NCBI GenBank assembly: GCA_023485925.1 | Contig: JAMDAJ010000023.1 | Location: forward strand, 1-23,340 | Length of the DNA stretch: 23,340 bases | Direction: 5' to 3' | Source of the DNA: Patescibacteria group bacterium | Lineage (GTDB): Bacteria > Patescibacteriota > Doudnabacteria > UBA920 > 2-01-FULL-50-11 | Part shown: one piece after another, positions 1-7,065 of the stretch | Position numbering within the stretch: position 1 is the first letter of the stretch | Layout: every line of letters starts with the position of its first letter | Position numbers and translations under genes: made by a program | The notes under the pieces: generated by a model | Seen by the model: the letters and a program-made list of their open reading frames with translations, nothing else | What the model was told of the DNA's origin: nothing | Databases searched by the model: none

Positions 1-42
1 CCTAGAGACGCCCGTGCCGTTACTTTCAAGGGCCTTCATCAC
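1..42 (-). CDS. 5' end of an unidentified gene downstream of uvrC (partial)
   Basis: Only the first 13-14 codons are inside the window. On the minus strand a strong Shine-Dalgarno AAGGAGG (50-56) lies 7 nt before a GTG (40-42) and 10 nt before an ATG (37-39). The reading frame from there is open to the window edge, and the peptide begins MKALESNGTGVSR. It is co-directional with uvrC, whose stop is about 55 bp upstream, so the two are probably co-transcribed. The peptide is too short for me to recognise a family. The call rests on the ribosome site and position only. Confidence 0.5.
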   Translation of the reverse strand, partial: MMKALESNGTGVSR

Positions 43-96
43 TTAGCAGCCTCCTTAATCGATTCTGGGTATTCTATCGAAAACTGGGGGATGCGG

Positions 97-1788
97 TCAA
101 TTGGATTTTCCGGCTGGCGCCAGCATGGCTCGACTTCGGCGCCTGCGGTGGTAGGTGACGGCGAACCGGTGTGCCTCATCGCGGACACGTTGCAATAAGT
201 GCAAAGCGGAGGAATCGGGCGGCAGACGCAAAGGAGATTTCAATTGCGGCAGATAAATTTCTTCCAGTTTTTTGGCTAAACCCAAAGCGGGAATTCTGAG
301 ATTGGAATTTTTCAGGACTTTCAGAGCCACGTTCAGCTGGCCCCGGCCGCCGTCGACGACGATAAGATCGGGGAGCCGCCAGGAAATCCCCCCCTTGCCC
401 TCTCTTATACTATGAGGTGGTTGGCGGGTAAGATTTTCATCGGCGTGAGCAAAACGTCGGGACAGCATTTCTTCCATCATCCCGAAGTCGTTGGGCGTCT
501 CTAGGGTCTTGATGGCAAAGCGCTTGTATTCGGACTTTTTCGCTTTGCCGTTTTCAAATACCACCATGGAGCCGGTGGGGGAAGTGCCTTGAATGTTGGA
601 AATGTCAAAGCACTCAATGCGAAACGGCAGCTGCGGCAGGTGCAGGCGGTCTTTTAGCTCAAATAGCGCGCGAGTGAGTATCGCCTGTTCTTTGGCCAGA
701 TTTTGTGAACTGGTCTGCAAGTAATCGCGGGCATTGGTTTCGGCCATCTTTAGTAGTTGCCGTTTGCGCCCGCGGGTTGGGGCGAGGAATTTTATCCGTC
801 GGCCAAATTTCTGTGCGAGTGCTTCTGCAAGGTCAGATAGCTTGAGGGGAAAGGGGAGATTGATCTCCGGCGGGACGTCGGAAGCCTCCAGGTAGTAGCG
901 TCCCAAAAAAGCCGAAAGGATTCCCTCCGGCCCTTCGCCTTTGGCGTTTTGCAGCATAAAATTTTCACGGCCGATCAACCGCCCTTCCCGAATCTGCAAT
1001 AGCGTGGCTGCCGCCAGTTGTCCGGCCGCAAATATATTCGCCAAGTCGTGCGATTCGCGCTTCGGGCTCACGATCTTCTGACGCTCCAGCATTTTTTCCA
1101 GGGCCCGGCATTGGTCGCGCAGGCGCGCCGCTTTTTCGAACAGCCGCTTTTTCGAGGCCGTTCGCATGGCCGTCTTCAAATCAGCGGCCACCCGTTTGAG
1201 ATCGCCGGACAAAAATTTTTCAATGGCCGCAAGCGTACTTTTGTAATCTCCCAGGCTGATTAATCCGGCGCAGACGCCCGGGCAGCGGCCAAGGTGATAA
1301 TAAAAACACGGGCGGCTGCCGATTTTCGAATTTCCACAGTAAGGAATAATGTAGCGCAATAGCTGCAGAGTCTGTCGCACCGAGGCGCCGGAAGTGTACG
1401 GGCCGAAAAATTTAGCTTTTTTGCTATCGAGCTTGCGAGTGGTATAGACTTGCGGGATTTCGGTCGAATAATCGATTTTGATGAACTGGTAGTTTTTATC
1501 GTCTTTGAGCATCACGTTGTAATGCGGCTGGTAGCGCTTGATGAGATTGTTTTCCAGCATCAGCGCTTCGGTTTCGGTATCGCAGATGATGTATTCAAAG
1601 TCGGCGATGTTGGTCACCAGTTGCCGGGTACGGGGATACAAATCGTGGTTTTGGGTAAAGTAGGAACGGACGCGGTTTTTTAAGACCTTGGCCTTGCCCA
1701 CATATAAAATGTCCCCTGCGGAGTTTTTGAAGAGGTATACGCCCGCGGATGCTGGCAGGAATTTAAGCTTGGATTTGAGCGTGTTCAT
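97..1788 (-). CDS. uvrC: UvrABC excinuclease subunit C, lacking the C-terminal HhH domain
   Basis: UvrC makes the two incisions around a lesion after UvrA and UvrB load at the site. The N-terminal GIY-YIG nuclease is at residues 16-95 (GVYLF, ILYVGKA). Four cysteines at 151, 161, 169 and 173 match the family iron-sulfur site. A UvrB-binding UVR helix pair is near 203-238. The RNase H-like 5' nuclease has D395 (CFDIS), D479 (VVDGG) and H540 (DEAHRFA). The protein has 563 residues, against about 610 in E. coli. It stops just after YHRRRRSRAM, so the (HhH)2 DNA-binding domain is missing. About 20 extra residues sit before LPDLIVVDGG (about 450-470). The +1 frame stays open past the stop down to position 39, so a frameshift is possible. 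It diverges from uvrA, as expected for a repair pair. Confidence 0.96.
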   Translation of the reverse strand: MNTLKSKLKFLPASAGVYLFKNSAGDILYVGKAKVLKNRVRSYFTQNHDLYPRTRQLVTNIADFEYIICDTETEALMLENNLIKRYQPHYNVMLKDDKNYQFIKIDYSTEIPQVYTTRKLDSKKAKFFGPYTSGASVRQTLQLLRYIIPYCGNSKIGSRPCFYYHLGRCPGVCAGLISLGDYKSTLAAIEKFLSGDLKRVAADLKTAMRTASKKRLFEKAARLRDQCRALEKMLERQKIVSPKRESHDLANIFAAGQLAAATLLQIREGRLIGRENFMLQNAKGEGPEGILSAFLGRYYLEASDVPPEINLPFPLKLSDLAEALAQKFGRRIKFLAPTRGRKRQLLKMAETNARDYLQTSSQNLAKEQAILTRALFELKDRLHLPQLPFRIECFDISNIQGTSPTGSMVVFENGKAKKSEYKRFAIKTLETPNDFGMMEEMLSRRFAHADENLTRQPPHSIREGKGGISWRLPDLIVVDGGRGQLNVALKVLKNSNLRIPALGLAKKLEEIYLPQLKSPLRLPPDSSALHLLQRVRDEAHRFAVTYHRRRRSRAMLAPAGKSN

Positions 1789-1797
1789 CGCGAATAA

Positions 1798-1826
1798 ATT
1801 ATAATAGAGGGCCGTCCATCAGTCCA
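1798..1826 (-). promoter_or_regulatory. Promoter of uvrC, giving a near-leaderless mRNA
   Basis: On the minus strand TTGGAC (1821-1826) is followed by a 17-bp spacer and a perfect TATAAT (1798-1803). A start about 7 nt downstream would fall near 1791, only about 3 nt before the uvrC ATG at 1788. No Shine-Dalgarno is visible, consistent with a leaderless or very short leader. Confidence 0.65.
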
Positions 1827-1883
1827 AATCGCCGTCTATTTCCCTTGTAATGCCCGTTTTTTCCATAAGTCTGGGGAAAAGGA

Positions 1884-1922
1884 TTGACTCCTCTTGACGG
1901 GCGTGATACACTTTTCTCTAGT
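1884..1922 (+). promoter_or_regulatory. Overlapping candidate promoters of uvrA
   Basis: Two sigma70-like pairs overlap: TTGACT (1884-1889), 17 bp, TACACT (1907-1912); and TTGACG (1894-1899), 17 bp, TCTAGT (1917-1922). Either would start transcription around 1919-1930, giving a leader of about 60 nt before the uvrA ATG at 1986. Confidence 0.5.
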
Positions 1923-1985
1923 CTGTGCCTTTCCAAAGGGCAGATTTTGGCGTCAACATATTTCACTTTTCCATCCAATATCCTC

Positions 1986-4853
1986 ATGCAGGACAAAATC
2001 GTGGTGCGCGGCGCGCGCGTCCACAACCTCAAAAACATCAACGTGGAGATACCCCGGAACAAGCTGGTGGTCATCACCGGCCTTTCCGGTTCCGGCAAAT
2101 CCTCCCTGGCTTTTGATACCATCTACGCCGAAGGGCAACGACGATACGTGGAATCGCTTTCGGCCTACGCCCGCCAATTTTTAGGGCTGATGGACAAGCC
2201 GGACGTGGACCAGATCGACGGATTGTCCCCGGCCATTTCCATCGACCAGAAAACCGCCTCGCACAATCCGCGTTCCACCGTGGGCACGGTGACGGAAATT
2301 TACGATTATTTGCGCTTGCTGTTCGCGCGCGTCGGCGTGCCGCATTGTCCCACGTGCGGCAAGGTCATCACCGGCCGAACCATCACCCAGATGGTCGACC
2401 ACCTTATGGAATTGCCGGAGAACACCCGGCTCACATTGTTCGCGCCGGTTATCGCCGACAAAAAAGGCGAAAACACGCAGCTGCTGCACCAGGTCAAAAA
2501 ATCGGGGTATGCCCGCGTGCGTCTGGACGGCGCTTTGATGTCGGTGGATGAAGCGCTGGCGGCGCGTCTGGATAAGAACAAAAAACATTCCCTGGACGTG
2601 CTGGTGGATCGCGTGGTCGTTTCCCGCGACGGCCGGCAGCGTCTGGCGGATTCTCTAGAGACCGCTTTGGATCTGGGCAATGAAGTGGTCATTGTGCAAA
2701 AGGAAAGCGACTTGCCTGCCCTGCCTACCGGACAGGCAGGCGGCAGGCAGGGAATCAAGGACATGGTGTTGTCCCAAAAATTTTCTTGTCCGGACGGGCA
2801 TATCGATATGCCGGAACTGCACCCGCGAAATTTTTCTTTCAACTCGCCGCACGGCGCCTGTCCGGAATGCACGGGTCTCGGCACCACTTTGGAAGTGGAT
2901 CCGGATTTGGTCATTCCCAACAAACGGCTGACTTTGGCCGAAGGCGCCATCCGGCCGTGGTCCAAAACCACCTCGCGTTTGAGCTGGTATCACCGCATTT
3001 TGCAGTCGCTGGCCGAAACTTACGATTTTTCCCTGGACGTGCCGGTGGAAAAGTTGCCGAAGGCGGCGCTGGACGCCGTGCTCAACGGCACCGGTTCACG
3101 CAAGATCACCATGGAAATGGAAAGCGAAAAACTGGAAGGCACATACACCACGAATTTCGAAGGCGTGCTGTCCAATCTGATGCGTCGCTATAAGGAAACC
3201 GACTCCGATTACATCCGCAAGGAAATTGAGCAATACATGCGGGTGAAAAAATGTCGCGTCTGCGGCGGCACCCGGCTGAAGCCGGAAATTTTGGCCGTGA
3301 CGGTTTCCGGCCGCTCCATTATCGAAGTATCCCAGATGAGCATCGACGATGTGGCGAAGTTCTTTTTAACGCTTAAACTCAACCCCCGCGAGGCCACCAT
3401 CGCCAAGCAAATCTTGAAAGAAATTTCGGCTCGCCTGAAATTTTTGCAGGACGTCGGTCTCAATTATTTGACACTCGATCGCACCGCCGACACGCTTTCC
3501 GGCGGCGAAGCGCAGCGCATTCGCCTGGCCACACAGATCGGCTCGGGCCTGACCGGCGTACTCTATATTCTGGATGAACCCTCCATCGGCCTGCACCAGC
3601 GCGACAACGACCGGTTATTGGTCACGCTTAAATCCTTGCGCGATCTGGGCAACACCGTCATCGTGGTCGAGCACGACGAGGACACGATTTTGCAGTCCGA
3701 TTACGTCATCGATATCGGTCCGGGCGCGGGCAAGCACGGCGGGGAAGTGATTTTTGCCGGCACCGCGGCGCAGATTAAAAAGGATAAGACGTCGCTCACC
3801 GGCCGCTATCTTTCGGGCTTGGAAACTATCGACGTGCCAAAAGCCCGCAAGCGGGGCAGCGGCAAGAAACTCACCGTGGTCGGCGCTTCCGAGTTCAATC
3901 TCAAAAATATCGACGTGGAAATTCCCTTAGGCAAGTTCGTGTGCCTAACCGGCGTGTCCGGTTCGGGAAAGTCCACGCTTTTGAACGAAATTTTGGCCAA
4001 GTCCCTGCTTTCGTATTTTTATAACGCCAAAGAAGCGGCGGGCGCCCACAAAAAGATTTTGGGCGTAGAAAACATCGATAAAATCATCGATATCGATCAA
4101 AGCCCCATCGGCCGTACGCCGCGTTCTAACCCCGCCACTTACACCGGCGTCTTTACCTATATCCGTGATTTGTTCGCCGAAACGCCGGAAGCCAAGATGC
4201 GGGGTTACCGGGCCGGACGGTTTTCTTTCAATGTCAAAGGCGGCCGCTGCGAAACCTGCGCTGGCGACGGCGTCATCAAGATTGAGATGCATTTTTTGCC
4301 GGACGTTTACGTCACTTGCGAGGAATGCAAGGGCCAGCGCTATAATAAAGAGGCGCTCGACATCCACTACAAAGGGCAGACCATTTCCGACGTGTTGGAG
4401 ATGACCGTGGACGAGGCCAAGATTTTTTTCCGCAACATTCCGTTACTTTATCGCAAGCTCGAGGTTTTGTCCGAAGTGGGCTTGGGCTATGTAAAATTGG
4501 GCCAGCCGGCCACCACGCTTTCCGGCGGCGAAGCGCAGCGCATCAAATTGGCCACCGAGCTTTCCCGCGCCTCCACCGGCCGAACGCTCTATATTCTGGA
4601 TGAACCCACCACCGGTTTGCACTATGACGACGTCAAGCGGTTGCTTTCGGTGTTGGGGAAACTGGTGGACAAGGGCAACACCGTGGTGGTCATCGAACAC
4701 AATCTGCACGTTATCAAGTGCGCCGACTGGATTATCGACCTCGGCCCCGAAGGCGGGGACAAAGGCGGACAAATCGTGGCCGCCGGCACGCCGGAGGAAG
4801 TGGCGAAAGTGCCAAAAAGTTATACTGGCCAGTATCTGAAAAAGATTTTGTGA
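1986..4853 (+). CDS. uvrA: UvrABC excinuclease ATPase subunit A
   Basis: UvrA is the damage-sensing ABC-type ATPase of nucleotide excision repair and loads UvrB. I start it at ATG 1986 (MQDKIVVRGARVHNLKN), which matches the family N-terminus; the frame is open further upstream but that stretch holds the promoters. The length is 955 aa, close to E. coli's 940. Walker A motifs are at 32-39 (GLSGSGKS) and about 656-663 (GVSGSGKS). Signatures LSGGEAQR are near 504 and 845, each followed by a YILDEP Walker B. Zinc motifs CxxC are visible in the UvrB-binding, RVCGGTRLKP and C-terminal insertion regions. Two oddities: a repeat-encoded insert LPALPTGQAGGRQG near residues 243-256, and a first zinc module reading CPDGH instead of CxxC. 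No clear Shine-Dalgarno is present. Confidence 0.97.
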   Translation: MQDKIVVRGARVHNLKNINVEIPRNKLVVITGLSGSGKSSLAFDTIYAEGQRRYVESLSAYARQFLGLMDKPDVDQIDGLSPAISIDQKTASHNPRSTVGTVTEIYDYLRLLFARVGVPHCPTCGKVITGRTITQMVDHLMELPENTRLTLFAPVIADKKGENTQLLHQVKKSGYARVRLDGALMSVDEALAARLDKNKKHSLDVLVDRVVVSRDGRQRLADSLETALDLGNEVVIVQKESDLPALPTGQAGGRQGIKDMVLSQKFSCPDGHIDMPELHPRNFSFNSPHGACPECTGLGTTLEVDPDLVIPNKRLTLAEGAIRPWSKTTSRLSWYHRILQSLAETYDFSLDVPVEKLPKAALDAVLNGTGSRKITMEMESEKLEGTYTTNFEGVLSNLMRRYKETDSDYIRKEIEQYMRVKKCRVCGGTRLKPEILAVTVSGRSIIEVSQMSIDDVAKFFLTLKLNPREATIAKQILKEISARLKFLQDVGLNYLTLDRTADTLSGGEAQRIRLATQIGSGLTGVLYILDEPSIGLHQRDNDRLLVTLKSLRDLGNTVIVVEHDEDTILQSDYVIDIGPGAGKHGGEVIFAGTAAQIKKDKTSLTGRYLSGLETIDVPKARKRGSGKKLTVVGASEFNLKNIDVEIPLGKFVCLTGVSGSGKSTLLNEILAKSLLSYFYNAKEAAGAHKKILGVENIDKIIDIDQSPIGRTPRSNPATYTGVFTYIRDLFAETPEAKMRGYRAGRFSFNVKGGRCETCAGDGVIKIEMHFLPDVYVTCEECKGQRYNKEALDIHYKGQTISDVLEMTVDEAKIFFRNIPLLYRKLEVLSEVGLGYVKLGQPATTLSGGEAQRIKLATELSRASTGRTLYILDEPTTGLHYDDVKRLLSVLGKLVDKGNTVVVIEHNLHVIKCADWIIDLGPEGGDKGGQIVAAGTPEEVAKVPKSYTGQYLKKIL
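2713..2749 (+). repeat. Palindromic repeat inserted in frame in uvrA
   Basis: The left arm TGCCTGCC+CTGCCT (2713-2726) pairs with the right arm at 2734-2749 apart from a 2-nt bulge, with a 7-nt loop ACCGGAC. It is read through in frame as PALPTGQAGGRQ and lies in a variable loop of UvrA. I recall similar LPTGQAG-like peptides in unrelated proteins of this bacterial group, which suggests a dispersed repeat. Confidence 0.75.
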
Positions 4854-4887
4854 TTTTTTCCTTTGACAAAACGGTGAAGGAAGGGTG

Positions 4888-4920
4888 AAAAAAAGAACCG
4901 CTCCAAAAGGGCGGTTTTAA
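4888..4920. terminator. Bidirectional intrinsic terminator between uvrA and the phosphatase-like gene
   Basis: AACCGCTC (4896-4903) pairs with GGGCGGTT (4909-4916) around the loop CAAAA, with one G-U pair. TTTT follows on the plus strand, and the A-run at 4888-4894 gives a U-run on the minus strand. It sits between two convergent genes and can serve both. Confidence 0.85.
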
Positions 4921-4923
4921 AGT

Positions 4924-6084
4924 TTAGAAACAGGTGGTGACTTCCCGGTACTGATGTTGCTCCAGAACGTGCAGGATGCGTTCGTTGTCGGAGGGCGCCA
5001 CGACCATCATGCATCGGAACTGGCTCGGACGTTCGAAGTTGCGGAGTTGGCTGATGTCCAGGTACGACGGGTTGCCGCCGTTGAACAAACTGTACGGTTT
5101 CGAGGTGGACATCAACATGCCGTTTTTGATCCATGGCCGCTCGAGCGAGATTTCGAAGGCGCGGAGGGCCGGATTGCCATCGTCCGTGCGCGCGTACTTA
5201 ACGAACGGGAGCCAGTGCATCCATTCGCCAATTTTCTCGCCGTTGGCCATGATAAAGCCGATGGCGCCGTGGCCCTGCTGCAACTGGGAGAGGTACATGA
5301 CCCGCGGCGGTCCCGGCGGCTGTGAGTGGTGCAGGAACACGTCGGCGCTCTCCGTAAAGAGCATGCTGTCGTTGAAATTCTCGCGGTAACCTTCCTTGCC
5401 GAGGAAGGTGACGAATTTCCGGCAGTCATCCGGAGAGTAATCCAGCTCCTTGGTCGTGGGGAAGTGCAGCCGCGCGCCGTTCTTGATGATACCGGAGAGC
5501 GTCAGCCGTTCGTATTCTTGGCTGGCGAAGTCGCTCAGCCGGTATTGGAAGATACCAGCATCGGTTACAGCGAAGATGGTCGCCGTGACGAAATTCAGAA
5601 TCACCGAAAATATCACCTCGCCCTTCCGGACGCAGGTTATTGCCGATGTTGGGCCGGTGATCGCGACCGGCGCTTCGAACGTGTCTTCCCACAGCTTTCC
5701 CGAATCGCTCGCCACCATAAGCCGTCCGATCTTCTCGAGCGGGTTGTCTTTCGACAGCAGCTCGAAAAACTTCTTAAGTTGGTTCGAGCGGTCCGTCGGG
5801 TCGCAGAAGAACATGAGCGGCTGCTTAACCGGGTCGGAGTCGGTCGGCCATCGGCGGCGCACCTGGTCATCCTGTTCCTCGGTGATGAATATGGCATGCC
5901 GGTCGAAATGCTCCAACCTTTCCTTGATGGTTATCTCCGTGATGGCGTCCAGGCCGAGCGTGTCCCCCTTGCCATAGCGGACCCGTCTCAGCGTCTCGAC
6001 GCCTGTTGCGTCCATTAGCTCGCGCCAGGCACCGATGACTGCGCGGACACAGACATCGCAGTAGGCGCGTTCAATACCTTGCAT
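4924..6084 (-). CDS. Inositol monophosphatase / FBPase-fold protein, substrate unknown
   Basis: The 386-residue protein shows the metal-site layout of the inositol monophosphatase / fructose-bisphosphatase superfamily: KGDTLGLDAITE near 39-50, ITEEQ at 67-71, and CDPTDRS at 94-100 in place of the usual DPxDGT/S. A beta-rich stretch, TGPTSAITCVRKGEVIFSV, follows as in the family. The C-terminal WD-AxG motif is not obvious, so substrate and activity cannot be assigned. I chose ATG 6084 because AGGGAGG lies about 4 nt upstream; the frame is open 32 codons further. A TATAAT at 6134-6139 could be the -10 box. The gene is monocistronic, converges on uvrA, and looks GC-richer than the genes to its right, which may mean transfer. 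No signal peptide is seen, so it is probably cytosolic. Confidence 0.68.
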   Translation of the reverse strand: MQGIERAYCDVCVRAVIGAWRELMDATGVETLRRVRYGKGDTLGLDAITEITIKERLEHFDRHAIFITEEQDDQVRRRWPTDSDPVKQPLMFFCDPTDRSNQLKKFFELLSKDNPLEKIGRLMVASDSGKLWEDTFEAPVAITGPTSAITCVRKGEVIFSVILNFVTATIFAVTDAGIFQYRLSDFASQEYERLTLSGIIKNGARLHFPTTKELDYSPDDCRKFVTFLGKEGYRENFNDSMLFTESADVFLHHSQPPGPPRVMYLSQLQQGHGAIGFIMANGEKIGEWMHWLPFVKYARTDDGNPALRAFEISLERPWIKNGMLMSTSKPYSLFNGGNPSYLDISQLRNFERPSQFRCMMVVAPSDNERILHVLEQHQYREVTTCF

Positions 6085-6133
6085 AAAGCCTCCCTTTGCG
6101 GCGCCGGACAACGAGGCCGGCTTCCAGCGTGTT

Positions 6134-6162
6134 ATTATATAATGTTCAATCCCGAATTGGAA
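6134..6162 (-). promoter_or_regulatory. Candidate promoter of the phosphatase-like gene
   Basis: On the minus strand a TATAAT lies at 6134-6139, with a weak TTCCAA-type -35 (3 of 6 matches) about 17 bp upstream. The predicted leader of about 43 nt contains the AGGGAGG ribosome site that fixes the start at 6084. Confidence 0.4.
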
Positions 6163-6211
6163 GAAGCGCAGATTGGCCAATGTTCAGTTGCAGTTTTTGG
6201 GTGAACAAACG

Positions 6212-6231
6212 AGCCGCTCCAAGAAGCGGTT
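6212..6231. terminator. Hairpin, possible weak terminator of the PaaX-like gene
   Basis: AGCCGCT (6212-6218) pairs with AGCGGTT (6225-6231) with one G-U pair and a 6-nt loop. On the minus strand it is followed by only a short T-rich stretch (CGTTTGTTC). It lies about 130 bp after the regulator's stop. A second perfect inverted repeat, GATGATG/CATCATC (6309-6324), lies between the two. The rest of 6181-6358 shows nothing coding. Confidence 0.4.
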
Positions 6232-6358
6232 GTAATATGGCGGTTCACGGCGCTTGGGCGAATCAAAAGACACATCACGCGCGATCGCGGCACGCACCTG
6301 CCTCTAGTGATGATGGACATCATCCAAAAAATTTTTCAAACCCGGGGCCTTTAAATTT

Positions 6359-6922
6359 TCATACGCCGAAAATTTTGCGGAGTTTTTTGTCGTTAGCAAA
6401 GTGGTCCGCTGTAAAGATATGGACGTGCGGCGCTATCTTAAATGAATTAGTTAAGATGGCAAGTTCTTTTTCGCACGGGTAGGGAATAAGAAAAAGACTT
6501 CGTTGAAAATTATAAAAACCCAGTTTTTTGAGTTTCCTTGAAAATAAGTGTCGGGCAGTTTTTTGGGCTTCCGGAATATCAAAGCTCACAAGCCGCCATC
6601 TGCCGTCCCAGTTTTGCCGTGGGATTTTTAGTTCTAACGCTTCTGCCCGCGTTAACCATTTTCGTCCCATGGGGGTTATGGTATAGTTTCCGTTGGAATA
6701 GGCGATGAATTTTTTACGTTTTAGATAGTTGGTGGAGTTGATAAGTCTTGCGCTGGAGTAGTTTTTTCCGAATTTTTTCTTCAACGCGGCTTGCAGAGTC
6801 GCATAGGGGAACTGGGGAGCAATTATTGAGACAGCGCCGAGGAGTATTCCCAAACCCACAACTCGTAAGATTTTAAGGCCAAGGCCGCGTTCCCTGCTCA
6901 TCGATTTTTTGTTTTTCCGCAT
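6359..6922 (-). CDS. PaaX-type (Cas2-like fold) transcriptional regulator with an N-terminal membrane helix
   Basis: The protein has 187 residues. A basic N-terminus is followed by a hydrophobic helix (about 17-35), then a winged-helix-like part (about 40-92: LINSTNYLKRKKFIAYSNG, TITPMGRKWL). The C-terminal half (105-160) begins NWDGRWRLVSFDIPE and continues through KLGFYNFQRSLFLIPYPCE. That is the Cas2-like ferredoxin-fold domain of PaaX-family repressors, often mislabelled Cas2. No CRISPR array or other cas gene is present. In the PaaX family this domain combination binds DNA as a dimer; tethering to the membrane is my inference from the helix. The upstream region has a palindrome overlapping its -10 boxes, which suggests autoregulation. 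The divergent neighbour is a secreted lipase, a possible target. Confidence 0.75.
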   Translation of the reverse strand: MRKNKKSMSRERGLGLKILRVVGLGILLGAVSIIAPQFPYATLQAALKKKFGKNYSSARLINSTNYLKRKKFIAYSNGNYTITPMGRKWLTRAEALELKIPRQNWDGRWRLVSFDIPEAQKTARHLFSRKLKKLGFYNFQRSLFLIPYPCEKELAILTNSFKIAPHVHIFTADHFANDKKLRKIFGV

Positions 6923-6932
6923 ATCGATTACA

Positions 6933-6966
6933 TGTTATATTTGTTCCTATCGGTACAATTATAACA
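6933..6966. promoter_or_regulatory. Inverted-repeat operator overlapping the PaaX-like gene's promoter
   Basis: TGTTATATTTG (6933-6943) and CAATTATAACA (6956-6966) match as inverted repeats at 10 of 11 positions, separated by 12 bp. Minus-strand -10-like boxes lie inside each arm: TATAAC (6934-6939) and TATAAT (6958-6963). A dimer bound here would block transcription of the regulator and sits about 35 bp upstream of the lipase -35 box. Confidence 0.6.
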
Positions 6967-7000
6967 TATGATGGGAAGGTGAAAAATTTTCGGTAGGGGA

Positions 7001-7030
7001 TTGACGGGAAACGGAGCAGTTATCTATAAT
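7001..7030 (+). promoter_or_regulatory. Promoter of the lipase gene
   Basis: TTGACG (7001-7006), an 18-bp spacer and a perfect TATAAT (7025-7030). Predicted start near 7037, about 29 nt before the GTG at 7066. Confidence 0.75.
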
Positions 7031-7065
7031 TATTCCAAGAGGATTTGAGTTCAAGGGCAAAAGGG

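Noticed and set aside
1884..1985. Longer uvrA starting at TTG 1884
   Set aside because: This stretch contains the promoter boxes, and the family N-terminus begins at ATG 1986.
6135..6323. 62-aa minus-strand reading frame
   Set aside because: It contains inverted repeats and a hairpin and has no ribosome site; composition is unlike a protein.
6359..6922. CRISPR-associated Cas2
   Set aside because: The Cas2-like domain follows a membrane helix and a winged-helix-like part, as in PaaX-type regulators. There is no Cas1, no other cas gene and no repeat-spacer array in the window.
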